From WTKD01 sp965243525 (GTDB lineage: Bacteria; Spirochaetota; Spirochaetia; WTKD01): a stretch of 64,000 nt of DNA. Made by a program: the position numbers and the translations under genes. Below the pieces are notes generated by a model that worked only from the letters and a program-made list of their open reading frames with translations, was not told the origin of the DNA and made no database searches. The stretch is from the NCBI GenBank assembly GCA_965243525.1, contig OZ251568.1:1302001-1366000 (forward strand), read 5' to 3'. Each line of letters starts with the position of its first letter. The first letter of the stretch is position 1. This document shows positions 24,930-33,604 of the stretch, piece by piece.

Positions 24930-26567
24930 TTATTGTTCATAGATGACCCGCTGAATCGCTCCGGCGGATATGCCATACCGACCGTTGATAAAATCGTTGA
25001 ATTGTCTTGATAGGTCGATGAGTGTTTGTCTGTGCTGTTTAAAAAATGTATCGACGTATGCAGCCTGGTGTGGGCGGTATTGTTTCAGCCGTGCTGCGAT
25101 GGATGTCAGTGCGGTGGGAAAGGTGTCCACCGGTTGTTGAAGCAGGTATGCTTGCATTTCATTTTTTACAAGTGGCAGGAATCCACCATCATAGCTATAG
25201 GCAGAAAACATAAACTGAAAAAACTGTTTTACGTCGTCATCAAGCCCCTGCCATTGCTCGTCAACGAATGCTTGAAACTCTGGTTCTTCGTAATACAATC
25301 CATGCAATGCCTCGTGGCCAAGCAATAGTCTTCGAATGCGATCGCCAAGGTCCCACGAAACACCGAGTATTCCTGTTTCAGAAGACGATGACTGAAATCC
25401 GTCTGTACTTGTTTGAATGATATTGTTGTGAATCAAAAGGCCCCGGAGATGTTTTTCTTCTGGGGTGAGCAATCCTTCAGGCACTACTGAGAAAAAGGCC
25501 GCGAGATCGCTGCTGTGATAATTGTGTGCATTCCAACCATGTCGACCGCTGAGTTCAGCATCGGTCAAGATGCGCCCTCGGAATCCACGTTTCTCAACAA
25601 AGAAGGCGAGCCGTGCAAAATAGCGTCGCTGAATAGCCCGAGTTTCTGAAACAAGGACAAAAATATTTGCGAAGCTCCCCCAACGATAGAACTCAGCTGT
25701 TGGGGAACGCCACTGCTCTGGAGGATTTCTCAACATATATTCCATATCTGCATCGATGGGCTCTGGAAGCTGCGCAAGAGCCTCGGTTTCTACTTCAAAG
25801 AAAGATATTAGGGGAAAAGCATTTTCATCTGAGAGTGAAGAACTCTCTGTTGATTTTGAAATGGAAACAACTGCCCGTTCCACATTGCGCGGAATTATAT
25901 TCAATGCAAAGAAGGTTCCTTCTGGGGATGCCAAGAGTTGATATTCTTGAACTTGGCTATCTCCGAAAAGGGCAAGTGTTACCGGCATGGTTTTTGGGGG
26001 ATGTACTCGTAGTCGAATGCTTTTTGGCGTTTCGAGAGGTTCGCGAAATACAAATTCTAAGGATTGCTGAGTATCTTCAACAGTGTTGAGAATGTCCCAC
26101 GTACTGGGTATACGTATCTGTGCGGAATCATAGAGATAATAGTTTGGAGCATTAGCGCTGATTTTTGCATGCAATAGGCCGGACCTCGATGTTGTTTCTG
26201 AAAGCAGCCGCAGTTGCGTTATAGGATGTGCCTCAGAAAGCCGTATTGTTCGTGCTACAGAATATTCAGAAGGCAAGGTCTGCCAGCTGTGCTCCCGAAG
26301 GAGTTCGTCTTGGTGGAATACTTGTATTCCGGTTATTTCAGAAGAGAGCAGCAGAGAAAGGAGATGTGGTTTCTCTAGCTGGAGCAGAGGCTCAACGATG
26401 AAATGGTTGGGGGAAAACCACCTGTTGCGCAGAGATAGCTCAGAATGGGTGAGTCCTTCTGCTTGCTCAACAACAATGTTCTGTGTACAGGCAATTCCTG
26501 AAACTACCATCCACAGAGCGATAATCCAGATTCGTATGATGTGGGTACAACAATTGTTGCTTTGCAT
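24930..26567 (-). CDS. Predicted lipoprotein with an HExxH metallopeptidase motif
   Basis: Exported protein of 545 residues that I do not recognise. The N terminus is a signal peptide with the lipobox VSGIAC, so it is probably lipid-anchored. The first 270 residues look beta-rich. Around residue 415 lies GHEALHGLYYEEPEF, a perfect HExxH zinc motif with acidic residues just after it, as in gluzincin-type peptidases. The C-terminal 120 residues are helical. It begins 3 bp after the upstream hypothetical gene, so the two are cotranscribed. A protease role is inferred from the motif only. Confidence 0.7.
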   Translation of the reverse strand: MQSNNCCTHIIRIWIIALWMVVSGIACTQNIVVEQAEGLTHSELSLRNRWFSPNHFIVEPLLQLEKPHLLSLLLSSEITGIQVFHQDELLREHSWQTLPSEYSVARTIRLSEAHPITQLRLLSETTSRSGLLHAKISANAPNYYLYDSAQIRIPSTWDILNTVEDTQQSLEFVFREPLETPKSIRLRVHPPKTMPVTLALFGDSQVQEYQLLASPEGTFFALNIIPRNVERAVVSISKSTESSSLSDENAFPLISFFEVETEALAQLPEPIDADMEYMLRNPPEQWRSPTAEFYRWGSFANIFVLVSETRAIQRRYFARLAFFVEKRGFRGRILTDAELSGRHGWNAHNYHSSDLAAFFSVVPEGLLTPEEKHLRGLLIHNNIIQTSTDGFQSSSSETGILGVSWDLGDRIRRLLLGHEALHGLYYEEPEFQAFVDEQWQGLDDDVKQFFQFMFSAYSYDGGFLPLVKNEMQAYLLQQPVDTFPTALTSIAARLKQYRPHQAAYVDTFFKQHRQTLIDLSRQFNDFINGRYGISAGAIQRVIYEQ

Positions 26568-26570
26568 TGG

Positions 26571-27326
26571 CTAAATCACATCTTTAACAATAAGGTTTAG
26601 AAGTTCGACGCGCTGATTTTGTGTTAATGCCGCAGTGGGTTCAAGTAGGATGTCGATGCGGTTGATTAATTCCTGGGATACTGAATGGAGTTCTCGAAGG
26701 CTTTTATACAAAATACGTTCTGTTGGATCAAACGATTTTGCGCGTACGTGCAGAATTCTGCATATATACCTGATAACCTGCGCAGTAGCAAGATAAAACA
26801 CAAGGTTGTCGCCGGTAAAAACCGCCGCATTAATATCCATCATCGAGTGTTCAATTGTTGCTCGAAGAGCTCGTTCTTGCCGATTCCAAAATGAGTCAGG
26901 AAGATTTGTTAAATCCTTCTGAATAGCAGAAAACCAATTCGATTGCTCAAAGACAATACGAGCAAAGGTGATGCGCCACAGTGAATACGTCGACAAGCTT
27001 TTGTATCGAGGAACAGTAGAAGATACCGATTTCAGTTCCTGGTTGATGGTTTTGCAGAATTTGTAGTCGATATGTATTGGAATTTCATCGATAAAGAAGC
27101 GATCCTTTGCAGACATCCGGGAAGATTCAAATAACGATGTAAACGAAAACAACTCACGACGGGTAACTTTCGAAATCTCCTTATGGGTATATGCATCGAA
27201 GGCAAGTACGAATTGAGGGTCTGCTGTATCTTCGGAATAGCATAACCAACTGAGACATTCCAGGCCATCGCAAGAACAAAGAGCATCCTTTATTTGTTTT
27301 ACGTATTTCTCAATTTCTTGTAGCAT
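26571..27326 (-). CDS. Hypothetical protein, cotranscribed with the HExxH lipoprotein
   Basis: About 251 residues from the start MLQEIEKYVKQIKDAL; the frame stays open upstream to 27431, overlapping the divergent gene, so the start is uncertain. I do not recognise the family. The first third has FFIDEIPIHIDYKF, faintly like a nucleotidyltransferase beta strand with acidic residues, and the second half is helical with many hydrophobic and aromatic residues, like the helical domain of such enzymes. It lies 3 bp before the lipoprotein gene. Confidence 0.6.
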   Translation of the reverse strand: MLQEIEKYVKQIKDALCSCDGLECLSWLCYSEDTADPQFVLAFDAYTHKEISKVTRRELFSFTSLFESSRMSAKDRFFIDEIPIHIDYKFCKTINQELKSVSSTVPRYKSLSTYSLWRITFARIVFEQSNWFSAIQKDLTNLPDSFWNRQERALRATIEHSMMDINAAVFTGDNLVFYLATAQVIRYICRILHVRAKSFDPTERILYKSLRELHSVSQELINRIDILLEPTAALTQNQRVELLNLIVKDVI

Positions 27327-27429
27327 CGCTATGCTAATGGTAGCATATGCCATGTTGGGAAGCAACTTTTGCCAACCGGGGGATTTGCTTTGTGTGTTAA
27401 CCCTGCCGTCGAATGTTACGAGTGCTCTC

Positions 27430-28056
27430 ATGAATGTTCAACATTCGTTTTTTTTGAATATCCCAAAACATGTACTTCAGAAGTCTGGTTTATCGTATGC
27501 AACAATGCCGATGCTGTCGCCAGTCATTCCCTTGGGGTTGTTGAGAGAGCTGCCTTCTCGACATATGTTCTTGCAAGAAGCAAAGACACGTGCAATCAAA
27601 TTGCAATTAGAACCGCAGGCCTACGTAGACGAAGCATTAGAAATTTGTGGGATGCGCTGCCTGCTTCGTGCATATGATGGTTGGCCATGTGCATCGTTTT
27701 ACAAGGATTTTTTTGCTTGTGCAGAGCAAGCTGATGGAAGAGTGCAGTCAAGGATATATCTTGCAGATATCTGCACAGAAAAAACAAGTGATTTTCACGT
27801 ATCGTCAGAGGACGTTGATGCCCTTCTCATGCACATAAGAACCGCGATACAAGAGCACGTACCCCAACCCTTGCTCAATGCTCAAACGCATGCTCTTTCT
27901 GCAGCAGTTCTCCGCATAGAATCTGTGGAGACATCGTACCCATCCTCTGGAATAATCACTGCTCGACGGTATAGCACAATCTATACACAAAAACTGAGCC
28001 GCCGCAGAGCGAAACCTGCTTCTTTGTCGGTGCCACCCCAGAGAATCGGCGTGTAA
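27430..28056 (+). CDS. Hypothetical protein
   Basis: 208 residues from MNVQHSFFLNIPKH; an in-frame start at 27331 would overlap the divergent gene. I recognise no family. The protein is Cys-containing (DEALEICGMRCLLRAYDGWPC), has no signal peptide, and ends in a basic tail (RRRAKPASLSVPPQRIG). No good ribosome site is visible. It shares a gap of about 100 bp with the divergent hypothetical gene and converges on nth. Confidence 0.55.
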   Translation: MNVQHSFFLNIPKHVLQKSGLSYATMPMLSPVIPLGLLRELPSRHMFLQEAKTRAIKLQLEPQAYVDEALEICGMRCLLRAYDGWPCASFYKDFFACAEQADGRVQSRIYLADICTEKTSDFHVSSEDVDALLMHIRTAIQEHVPQPLLNAQTHALSAAVLRIESVETSYPSSGIITARRYSTIYTQKLSRRRAKPASLSVPPQRIGV

Positions 28057-28090
28057 TGGCTGGTCTGTGCATCTGGGTTTGAGTTGAAAT

Positions 28091-28753
28091 TCAGAGAGTC
28101 GTCGTTAAACGCTGCTCATAGAGGCAGGCTGGCGCAAGCGGACATCGAGTACATTCAGGGCCCCGTGCGGTACAGCAATATCGTCCATGATAGTTTAAAA
28201 GCATCGACAATTCGCCCCAAGATTCTTTTTCGGTGATCGTGGCGAGCTGTTTTTCGACATCCGTTATGTTGGCAGAATCTGTAGATATACCAAGGCGTGT
28301 GCTCACTCGAGCAACATGACGATCCACAATCAATGCGGGTTTCTTGTAGATTGTGTATAGAATTACTGAGGCGGATTTGCGCCCAATTCCTGGCAAGCTG
28401 CACAATGCAGACATGTTGTCGGGAACGTCGCCATAGGCAATTACCCCTTTTGCGATTTCAATGCAATAGCCTGCTTTCGTGTTAAAATATCCCAGAGGAC
28501 GAATAATCCTTGCAACATCTTCTTGTGAAGCCGCTGCGAGCGTTGGAGCATCAGGATAGCGCTGAAACAAGACACCTGCTATTTTGTTTACTTGAGCATC
28601 GCTGCACTGCGCTGAAAGCATCACCTTTATCAATAATTCAAATGCAGATGAATAGGTTAAAAGGGTGATTGGATTAGGATATTCCACGCGGAGCTGTTTG
28701 AGAAGGAAGGCACCTTGGGGAGAAAACTGTTTTTCATCGGGTTCGTCTATCAC
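28091..28753 (-). CDS. nth: Endonuclease III (DNA glycosylase/AP lyase)
   Basis: Base-excision repair enzyme removing oxidised pyrimidines, 220 residues, the normal size. It shows the helix-hairpin-helix SLPGIGRKSASVI with the catalytic Lys, then VDRHVARVSTRLG with the catalytic Asp. The 4Fe-4S cluster ligands C-x6-C-x2-C-x5-C are in CTARGPECTRCPLAPAC near the end. It converges on a hypothetical gene; its start is 153 bp from the tRNA-Pro gene. Confidence 0.95.
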   Translation of the reverse strand: MIDEPDEKQFSPQGAFLLKQLRVEYPNPITLLTYSSAFELLIKVMLSAQCSDAQVNKIAGVLFQRYPDAPTLAAASQEDVARIIRPLGYFNTKAGYCIEIAKGVIAYGDVPDNMSALCSLPGIGRKSASVILYTIYKKPALIVDRHVARVSTRLGISTDSANITDVEKQLATITEKESWGELSMLLNYHGRYCCTARGPECTRCPLAPACLYEQRLTTTL

Positions 28754-28848
28754 TGGTACCCCATAGTGTACACAGATGCGTGAAGATGTTCATCGCCAAA
28801 GAATACGCAGTGTTGACCGTGGCTTAGGCGGTTTGCGACAATGCTTTC

Positions 28849-28877
28849 TTGATTGAACTCACACCTGACGATATACT
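28849..28877 (+). promoter_or_regulatory. Promoter of tRNA-Pro
   Basis: TTGATT (28849-28854) and TATACT (28872-28877) with a 17-bp spacer, 28 bp before the tRNA. Confidence 0.75.
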
Positions 28878-28905
28878 AAGTACTACCAATACAACGAGAC
28901 AGTTA

Positions 28906-28978
28906 CGGGATGTGGCCTAGTGGCTAAGGCGCCTGCTTTGGGAGCAGGAGATCGGAGGTTCAAATCCTCTCATCCCGA
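28906..28978 (+). tRNA. tRNA-Pro (anticodon TGG)
   Basis: 73 nt. The acceptor stem CGGGATG/CATCCCG is 7 bp with discriminator A. The D arm is GGCCTAGTGGCTAAGGC. The anticodon stem CTGCT/AGCAG encloses the loop TTTGGGA with anticodon TGG, and the T arm has GGTTCAAATCC. CCA is not encoded. A T-run follows directly. Confidence 0.95.
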
Positions 28979-29070
28979 TTTTTCATTGTTTTTGTGGGAT
29001 TCTTGAATAGATTCTGCAATAAAGTCGATGGTCAGCTTTGCAAATGAGCATTTTCTGTAATCGGTGTTTA

Positions 29071-29098
29071 TTGCATATTCTAAAATTTTTCGTACAAT
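29071..29098 (+). promoter_or_regulatory. Promoter of tRNA-Arg
   Basis: TTGCAT (29071-29076) and TACAAT (29093-29098) with a 16-bp spacer, 8 bp before the tRNA. Confidence 0.7.
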
Positions 29099-29106
29099 TT
29101 ACGTAG

Positions 29107-29179
29107 GCGCCTGTAGCTCAGCGGATAGAGCAGTGGCCTTCTAAGCCATTGGTCAGAGGTTCAAGTCCTCTTAGGCGCG
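29107..29179 (+). tRNA. tRNA-Arg (anticodon TCT)
   Basis: 73 nt. The acceptor stem GCGCCTG/TAGGCGC includes one G-T pair, discriminator G. The D arm is TAGCTCAGCGGATAGAGCA. The anticodon loop CTTCTAA has anticodon TCT, and the T arm has GGTTCAAGTCC. CCA is not encoded. Its 3' end is 5 bp from the stop of the convergent GGDEF gene. Confidence 0.95.
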
Positions 29180-29183
29180 TCTT

Positions 29184-30383
29184 TTATTGTTGTGGCAATT
29201 CACTGTAGTACATAATGGGTGTCGACGGCAATTTTTTAGCAGTGAGTGCTGCAATATCCGAATAGAGAACCATTTCTTTTATGGAAATTTCGTCAAACGG
29301 ATACACAGTAACCCCGATACTACAGCCAAGACGAAAGGTAGATCCCAGAACAGAATAAGGACGAGTGCATGCTCGAAGAATCCTTTGCGTAATCGAATCG
29401 ATTAGGGGACGAAATGCATGGACGGTGAGATGTATATACACGATAAATTCATCGCCACCGATGCGGTATAGTTTGTCCCCGGCGCGTAATGCGTTTTGTA
29501 CTCGACGAGCAAAGATATGGAGAACCTGATCGCCGTAATTATGTCCATAAGAATCGTTTATCTGTTTGAAATTATCAATGTCAACATAGAGTAGGGCAAA
29601 ATAGAGACGTTCATTCCTATTCTTTTTTCGGAGAAGGTTGAAATGTTGAACAAATGCGTTCCGATTGAAGGTTTTTGTCAATGGATCTATGAGGGCAAGC
29701 AATTGCAATCTTGCGATATAGTCACCTTTTTTTAGTTTGTTGAGGGTGAAAATTGCCTGCGATGCGAAGAATAGAGGTGCTGATGCAATGCAGAAGAGGT
29801 GTATGCGAAGGTATAGAGTGGCATTGTTCAAGGCGTGAACAGCAATACCAAAGAGACTAGAGATACATAATACAAAAAATCCTACGTTCACCAATATCAA
29901 TTTGAAATTCTCATCTGAGTCGGGCAATATCTGTATCGATGTGATAACCACAATAAAGTTTGTGGTTGCATAAGCGCTGAACACAATGGGCAACAATACT
30001 GCACGTGTTACTGCTATCGTAGCAGGAATAAACCAAAAGACAAGGGTTATAGCAACAGCGATGAACAATTCAAGTTTGAGGGTGATTTCAATTACCATTG
30101 ATGGAGTTTGAAAAAAGAGCCTGTTTCTGGTTAATTGTTGATCGTGGCACATTAAATACACGATGAAGAGTTCGATAGACAAGAAAATAAGGTGGATTCG
30201 GGCGAATTGTGGGTCAAAATACGTAGATTCCATCATGCTATAGAAATATAGTTGGAGGAGAATAGTTGCTGAGATGACTCCAGTGTATACAAATACACGT
30301 GTCTTCAAAGTATAGGCGATGTAAAACAGCACTAATGAAGAAAACAGTGGAGTTCCGATGAGGAATGCCCAGTAACTATACAT
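29184..30383 (-). CDS. Membrane-bound diguanylate cyclase (GGDEF)
   Basis: Makes the second messenger cyclic di-GMP. 399 residues: about seven hydrophobic segments in the first 225 residues, then a GGDEF domain with LIDPLTKTFNRNAF, LYVDIDNFKQINDSYGHNYGDQVL and YRIGGDEF (active-site signature intact). No EAL domain follows. The membrane part may sense an envelope or small-molecule signal; which one is unknown. The stop lies 5 bp from the convergent tRNA-Arg. Confidence 0.93.
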   Translation of the reverse strand: MYSYWAFLIGTPLFSSLVLFYIAYTLKTRVFVYTGVISATILLQLYFYSMMESTYFDPQFARIHLIFLSIELFIVYLMCHDQQLTRNRLFFQTPSMVIEITLKLELFIAVAITLVFWFIPATIAVTRAVLLPIVFSAYATTNFIVVITSIQILPDSDENFKLILVNVGFFVLCISSLFGIAVHALNNATLYLRIHLFCIASAPLFFASQAIFTLNKLKKGDYIARLQLLALIDPLTKTFNRNAFVQHFNLLRKKNRNERLYFALLYVDIDNFKQINDSYGHNYGDQVLHIFARRVQNALRAGDKLYRIGGDEFIVYIHLTVHAFRPLIDSITQRILRACTRPYSVLGSTFRLGCSIGVTVYPFDEISIKEMVLYSDIAALTAKKLPSTPIMYYSELPQQ

Positions 30384-30401
30384 GACTAAGTATACTATGG
30401 A

Positions 30402-30429
30402 TTGATGGAAATAGCGATAATGGTATGAT
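30402..30429 (+). promoter_or_regulatory. Promoter of the Nudix gene (near-leaderless)
   Basis: TTGATG (30402-30407) and TATGAT (30424-30429) with a 16-bp spacer. Transcription would begin about 5 bp before the ATG at 30441, which has no ribosome site, so the mRNA may be leaderless. Confidence 0.5.
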
Positions 30430-30440
30430 ATTATGGTATA

Positions 30441-30866
30441 ATGATTATTTGCTATGGAGTTATCCCGTATACTACTTCTTTAATACAGAAAATCCAGTAT
30501 TTATGTGTGAAGCAGCACAATTCTGCATCATGGGGGTTTCCCAAAGGGCATGTCCAAGGCGATGAAGATATTCTTCAGACTGCTCTGCGCGAATTGCACG
30601 AAGAGGTTGGCATAAGCGCACAGATAAGACCAAATTTTTCTTATTCTTACTCCTATACGCTATCAGTTCCGCAATCTACCGAAAAAAAGCATAAAACAGT
30701 GACTCTTCTCTTGGGTCAGGCAAACAGCACTGTTTTTTCACTTCAACGTGAAGAAATTGAGGATGCCGCTTGGCTCACGTTTGAGCAGGCAACAAAACGT
30801 GTTCAGTTTGCATCAATCCAAGAAGGATTACACCAGGCACATGCCGTGCTAACCAAAACTAGATAA
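30441..30866 (+). CDS. Nudix hydrolase, diadenosine-tetraphosphatase-like
   Basis: Hydrolyses nucleoside-diphosphate-linked substrates. 141 residues. The Nudix box is complete: GHVQGDEDILQTALRELHEEVGI. The preceding SWGFPKGH and the size resemble bis(5'-nucleosyl)-tetraphosphatases, although the substrate cannot be settled by sequence. The start ATG has no ribosome site and follows closely on a predicted promoter. Divergent from the GGDEF gene. Confidence 0.88.
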   Translation: MIICYGVIPYTTSLIQKIQYLCVKQHNSASWGFPKGHVQGDEDILQTALRELHEEVGISAQIRPNFSYSYSYTLSVPQSTEKKHKTVTLLLGQANSTVFSLQREEIEDAAWLTFEQATKRVQFASIQEGLHQAHAVLTKTR

Positions 30867-31119
30867 TCTCATCTTCAAAATCTACGTAGATAGATGGTTC
30901 TTTCTTGTTTGATAGGTTTCAATGAAGATACATAAATGGTACACTCTGTATACGTAATGGAAACAACAGGTCTCTATCCTAGTTTTCTCGTGATGCCCAC
31001 GTCTGATACACATTATGGTTATTTCAGACGGAATGCGTGTGCGAGTAGCAATGTGCGTATCAATAATAGCAATTATAATCTGGTTAGAATTAGTAATATT
31101 AAGGGAGTGAGGAGTAACT

Positions 31120-32856
31120 ATGGTTAATGTACATACATTTGACACTGTGATTGTTGGTGGTGGTGGTGCAGGGCTGTATGCTGCACTTGAAGCGTCGACA
31201 AAGTGTAAAACAGCAGTGATTTCAAAATTGTATCCGCAACGCAGTCATACAGGGGCGGCTCAAGGGGGAATTGCCGCAGCCTTGGGGAATCTTGAAGAGG
31301 ATAATCCCGAATGGCATGCATACGATACGGTAAAGGGGGGAGATTATCTCACCGATCAAACAGCGGCAAAGGTTCTTGCTGAGGATGCGGTGAAGGTTGT
31401 CTATGACCTTGAACATCGGGGACTCGCGTTTAGCAGGTTGGAGAATGGGAAGATTGCACAACGTCGGTTCGGCGGGCATACGAATAACTTTGGAAAAGGC
31501 CCGGTGAGACGAGCTTGTTATGCGGCTGACAGAACAGGACATATGATTCTGCAGACCTTGTTTCAACAATGCGTCGAAAACAACGTAACTTTTTTTAACG
31601 AATTTTTTGCGATTGAATTAATTTTGGAAAACAACACCGCAAAAGGTGTGGTATGTTATGAGCTGCGCACTGGAGAACTCCATGTGTTTTATGCAAAAGC
31701 AGTCATGTTTGCCACTGGTGGTTATGGGCGAGCGTTCTTGGTGACATCTAATGCGCTTTCTGGCACTGGTGATGGGCCTGCAATTGTCGCACGAGCTGGA
31801 CTACCTTTGCAGGACATGGAATTTTATCAATTCCATCCAACGGGCATCTATCGCATGGGCATTCTCATTTCTGAAGGAGTTCGAGGCGAAGGGGGAATAT
31901 TGCGGAATCGAGATGATGAGCCTTTTATGAAGGAATACGCACCTACGCTCCTTGATCTTGCCCCGCGAGATATGGTTTCACGTGCGATTACCCAGGAGTT
32001 GATGAAGGGGAAGGGAATTAGAGGGGACAAGAGAATCAACGATTATGTCTATCTTGATGCGCAGCATCTTGGCAAAGAAATTATCGAAAAGCGTTTGCCA
32101 GATATTACCGAGTTTTGCCGCACCTATTTGGGCATCGATCCGGTGGATGCACCGATTCCAGTGCAACCAACAGCGCATTATGCAATGGGCGGAATTCCAA
32201 CAGATATTGATGGAAGGGTGCACAATGGAAAGGAAACAATCGATGGTCTCTATGCTGCCGGTGAATGTGCTTGTGTGTCGGTGCATGGAGCAAATCGCCT
32301 TGGCACGAATAGCTTGCTTGAACTCGTTGTGTTTGGGCGAAGAGCGGGCAAGCACATTGCTGATTATGTGCGTCATGCAGACATGCCCAACGCCACTGCA
32401 ACGCCGGCTGAGTCGATACAAAAACGTATTGAAACATTGCGTAGTAAGAAATCTTCGCACCCCACTGGGCCGATACTACAAAAGATGAAGCAAACTATGA
32501 TGGAGAATGTTGGAGTCTATCGAAAAGAAGCTGAGATGGAACAGGCAATCAAAGAGGTTATAGCATTGCGTGATGAAATGAACAATGTACAATTGCTTGA
32601 TTCAAGCACTAATTTTAATACTGAGGTGCAATCATTTTTTGAAGCTGAAAACCTATTGCTTATTGCACAGAGCATTGCGGTCGGTGCAAAAAACAGAAAG
32701 GAAAGCCGTGGTGCACACGCTCGCCATGATTATCCTGAACGAAACGATGACGAGTGGTTGAAACATACGCTTGTGTGGATGAAGAAGGACACCGTTGATA
32801 TTTCATATGCACCGGTGGATGTAAGTATTTGGGAACCAAAACCAAGGACATATTAG
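31120..32856 (+). CDS. sdhA: Succinate dehydrogenase/fumarate reductase flavoprotein subunit
   Basis: FAD-bearing subunit of complex II, 578 residues. Dinucleotide motif DTVIVGGGGAGLYAAL at the N terminus, then SHTGAAQGGIAAALGN around the covalent FAD-His. RRFGGHTNNFGKG, FHPTGIYRMGILISEGVRGEGGILRN and the C-terminal HGANRLGTNSLLELVVFGRRAG match the family. The ribosome site is GAGTGAGGAGTAAC. It heads the TCA gene cluster and is followed 10 bp later by sdhB. A 254-bp gap lies upstream in which I see no gene. Confidence 0.95.
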   Translation: MVNVHTFDTVIVGGGGAGLYAALEASTKCKTAVISKLYPQRSHTGAAQGGIAAALGNLEEDNPEWHAYDTVKGGDYLTDQTAAKVLAEDAVKVVYDLEHRGLAFSRLENGKIAQRRFGGHTNNFGKGPVRRACYAADRTGHMILQTLFQQCVENNVTFFNEFFAIELILENNTAKGVVCYELRTGELHVFYAKAVMFATGGYGRAFLVTSNALSGTGDGPAIVARAGLPLQDMEFYQFHPTGIYRMGILISEGVRGEGGILRNRDDEPFMKEYAPTLLDLAPRDMVSRAITQELMKGKGIRGDKRINDYVYLDAQHLGKEIIEKRLPDITEFCRTYLGIDPVDAPIPVQPTAHYAMGGIPTDIDGRVHNGKETIDGLYAAGECACVSVHGANRLGTNSLLELVVFGRRAGKHIADYVRHADMPNATATPAESIQKRIETLRSKKSSHPTGPILQKMKQTMMENVGVYRKEAEMEQAIKEVIALRDEMNNVQLLDSSTNFNTEVQSFFEAENLLLIAQSIAVGAKNRKESRGAHARHDYPERNDDEWLKHTLVWMKKDTVDISYAPVDVSIWEPKPRTY

Positions 32857-32866
32857 AGAGGTAGGT

Positions 32867-33604
32867 ATGAACATAACATTATCGATAAAAAAGTTTAATC
32901 CTGAGGTTGATAGTGAGCCACAGACCGTTGCATACGATGTGGATGTGGAAGGAACTGATCGAGTCATTGATGCGTTGTTGTATATATCTGAGAATCAAGA
33001 TAGCACATTGACGTTTCGAAAAAGCTGTGCGCATGGAGTTTGTGGTTCCGATGCTATGCGGATTAATGGCGTAGAGATGCTTGCATGCAAAACCTTGATC
33101 AAGGATGTTTTGGAAGAAGGAACTATCCGCATTGAACCACTGAGAAATATGAAGGTTACGCGAGATCTTGTCGTAGATTATGAGGAATTTCTTGACAAGT
33201 TTCGCTCGGTGCGTCCCTATCTTATTCCGGCGGCACCGGCTCCTGAAAAGGAATATATTCAGTCACAGGAGAACAGGGAAAAAATTGATGATGCGAGCAA
33301 GTGTATAAACTGCAGTGCTTGTTATTCGGCCTGTCCTATCATTGAAGAAAACCCGCAATTTATTGGCCCGGCGGCATTGGTGCAAGCTGCTCGATTTATA
33401 AACGACGACAGAGATAAGGGATTATCTGAACGAATCGACGTATTGGACAATCCAAATGGAGCATGGGGCTGTCAGCAAAAATTTCATTGCACACGAGTTT
33501 GTCCCCGTGGAATCAAGGTTACGAAACTCATTAATCAAACAAAACGACAAATAACAAAGTTTAGAGAAGCGCGGGGAGAAACCCCCAACAAAGGAGAAGC
33601 ATGA
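32867..33604 (+). CDS. sdhB: Succinate dehydrogenase/fumarate reductase iron-sulfur subunit
   Basis: Electron-transfer subunit of complex II, 245 residues. The 2Fe-2S ligands are in SCAHGVCGSDAMRINGVEMLAC. The second and third clusters use CINCSACYSACP and CQQKFHCTRVCPRG. The stop overlaps the sucC start by 4 bp. No membrane-anchor gene (sdhC or sdhD) is in the cluster. Confidence 0.95.
   Translation: MNITLSIKKFNPEVDSEPQTVAYDVDVEGTDRVIDALLYISENQDSTLTFRKSCAHGVCGSDAMRINGVEMLACKTLIKDVLEEGTIRIEPLRNMKVTRDLVVDYEEFLDKFRSVRPYLIPAAPAPEKEYIQSQENREKIDDASKCINCSACYSACPIIEENPQFIGPAALVQAARFINDDRDKGLSERIDVLDNPNGAWGCQQKFHCTRVCPRGIKVTKLINQTKRQITKFREARGETPNKGEA

Noticed and set aside
31120..32856. Reading sdhA as L-aspartate oxidase (nadB).
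   Set aside because: An iron-sulfur subunit gene follows directly, and the protein shows the complex II flavoprotein blocks.
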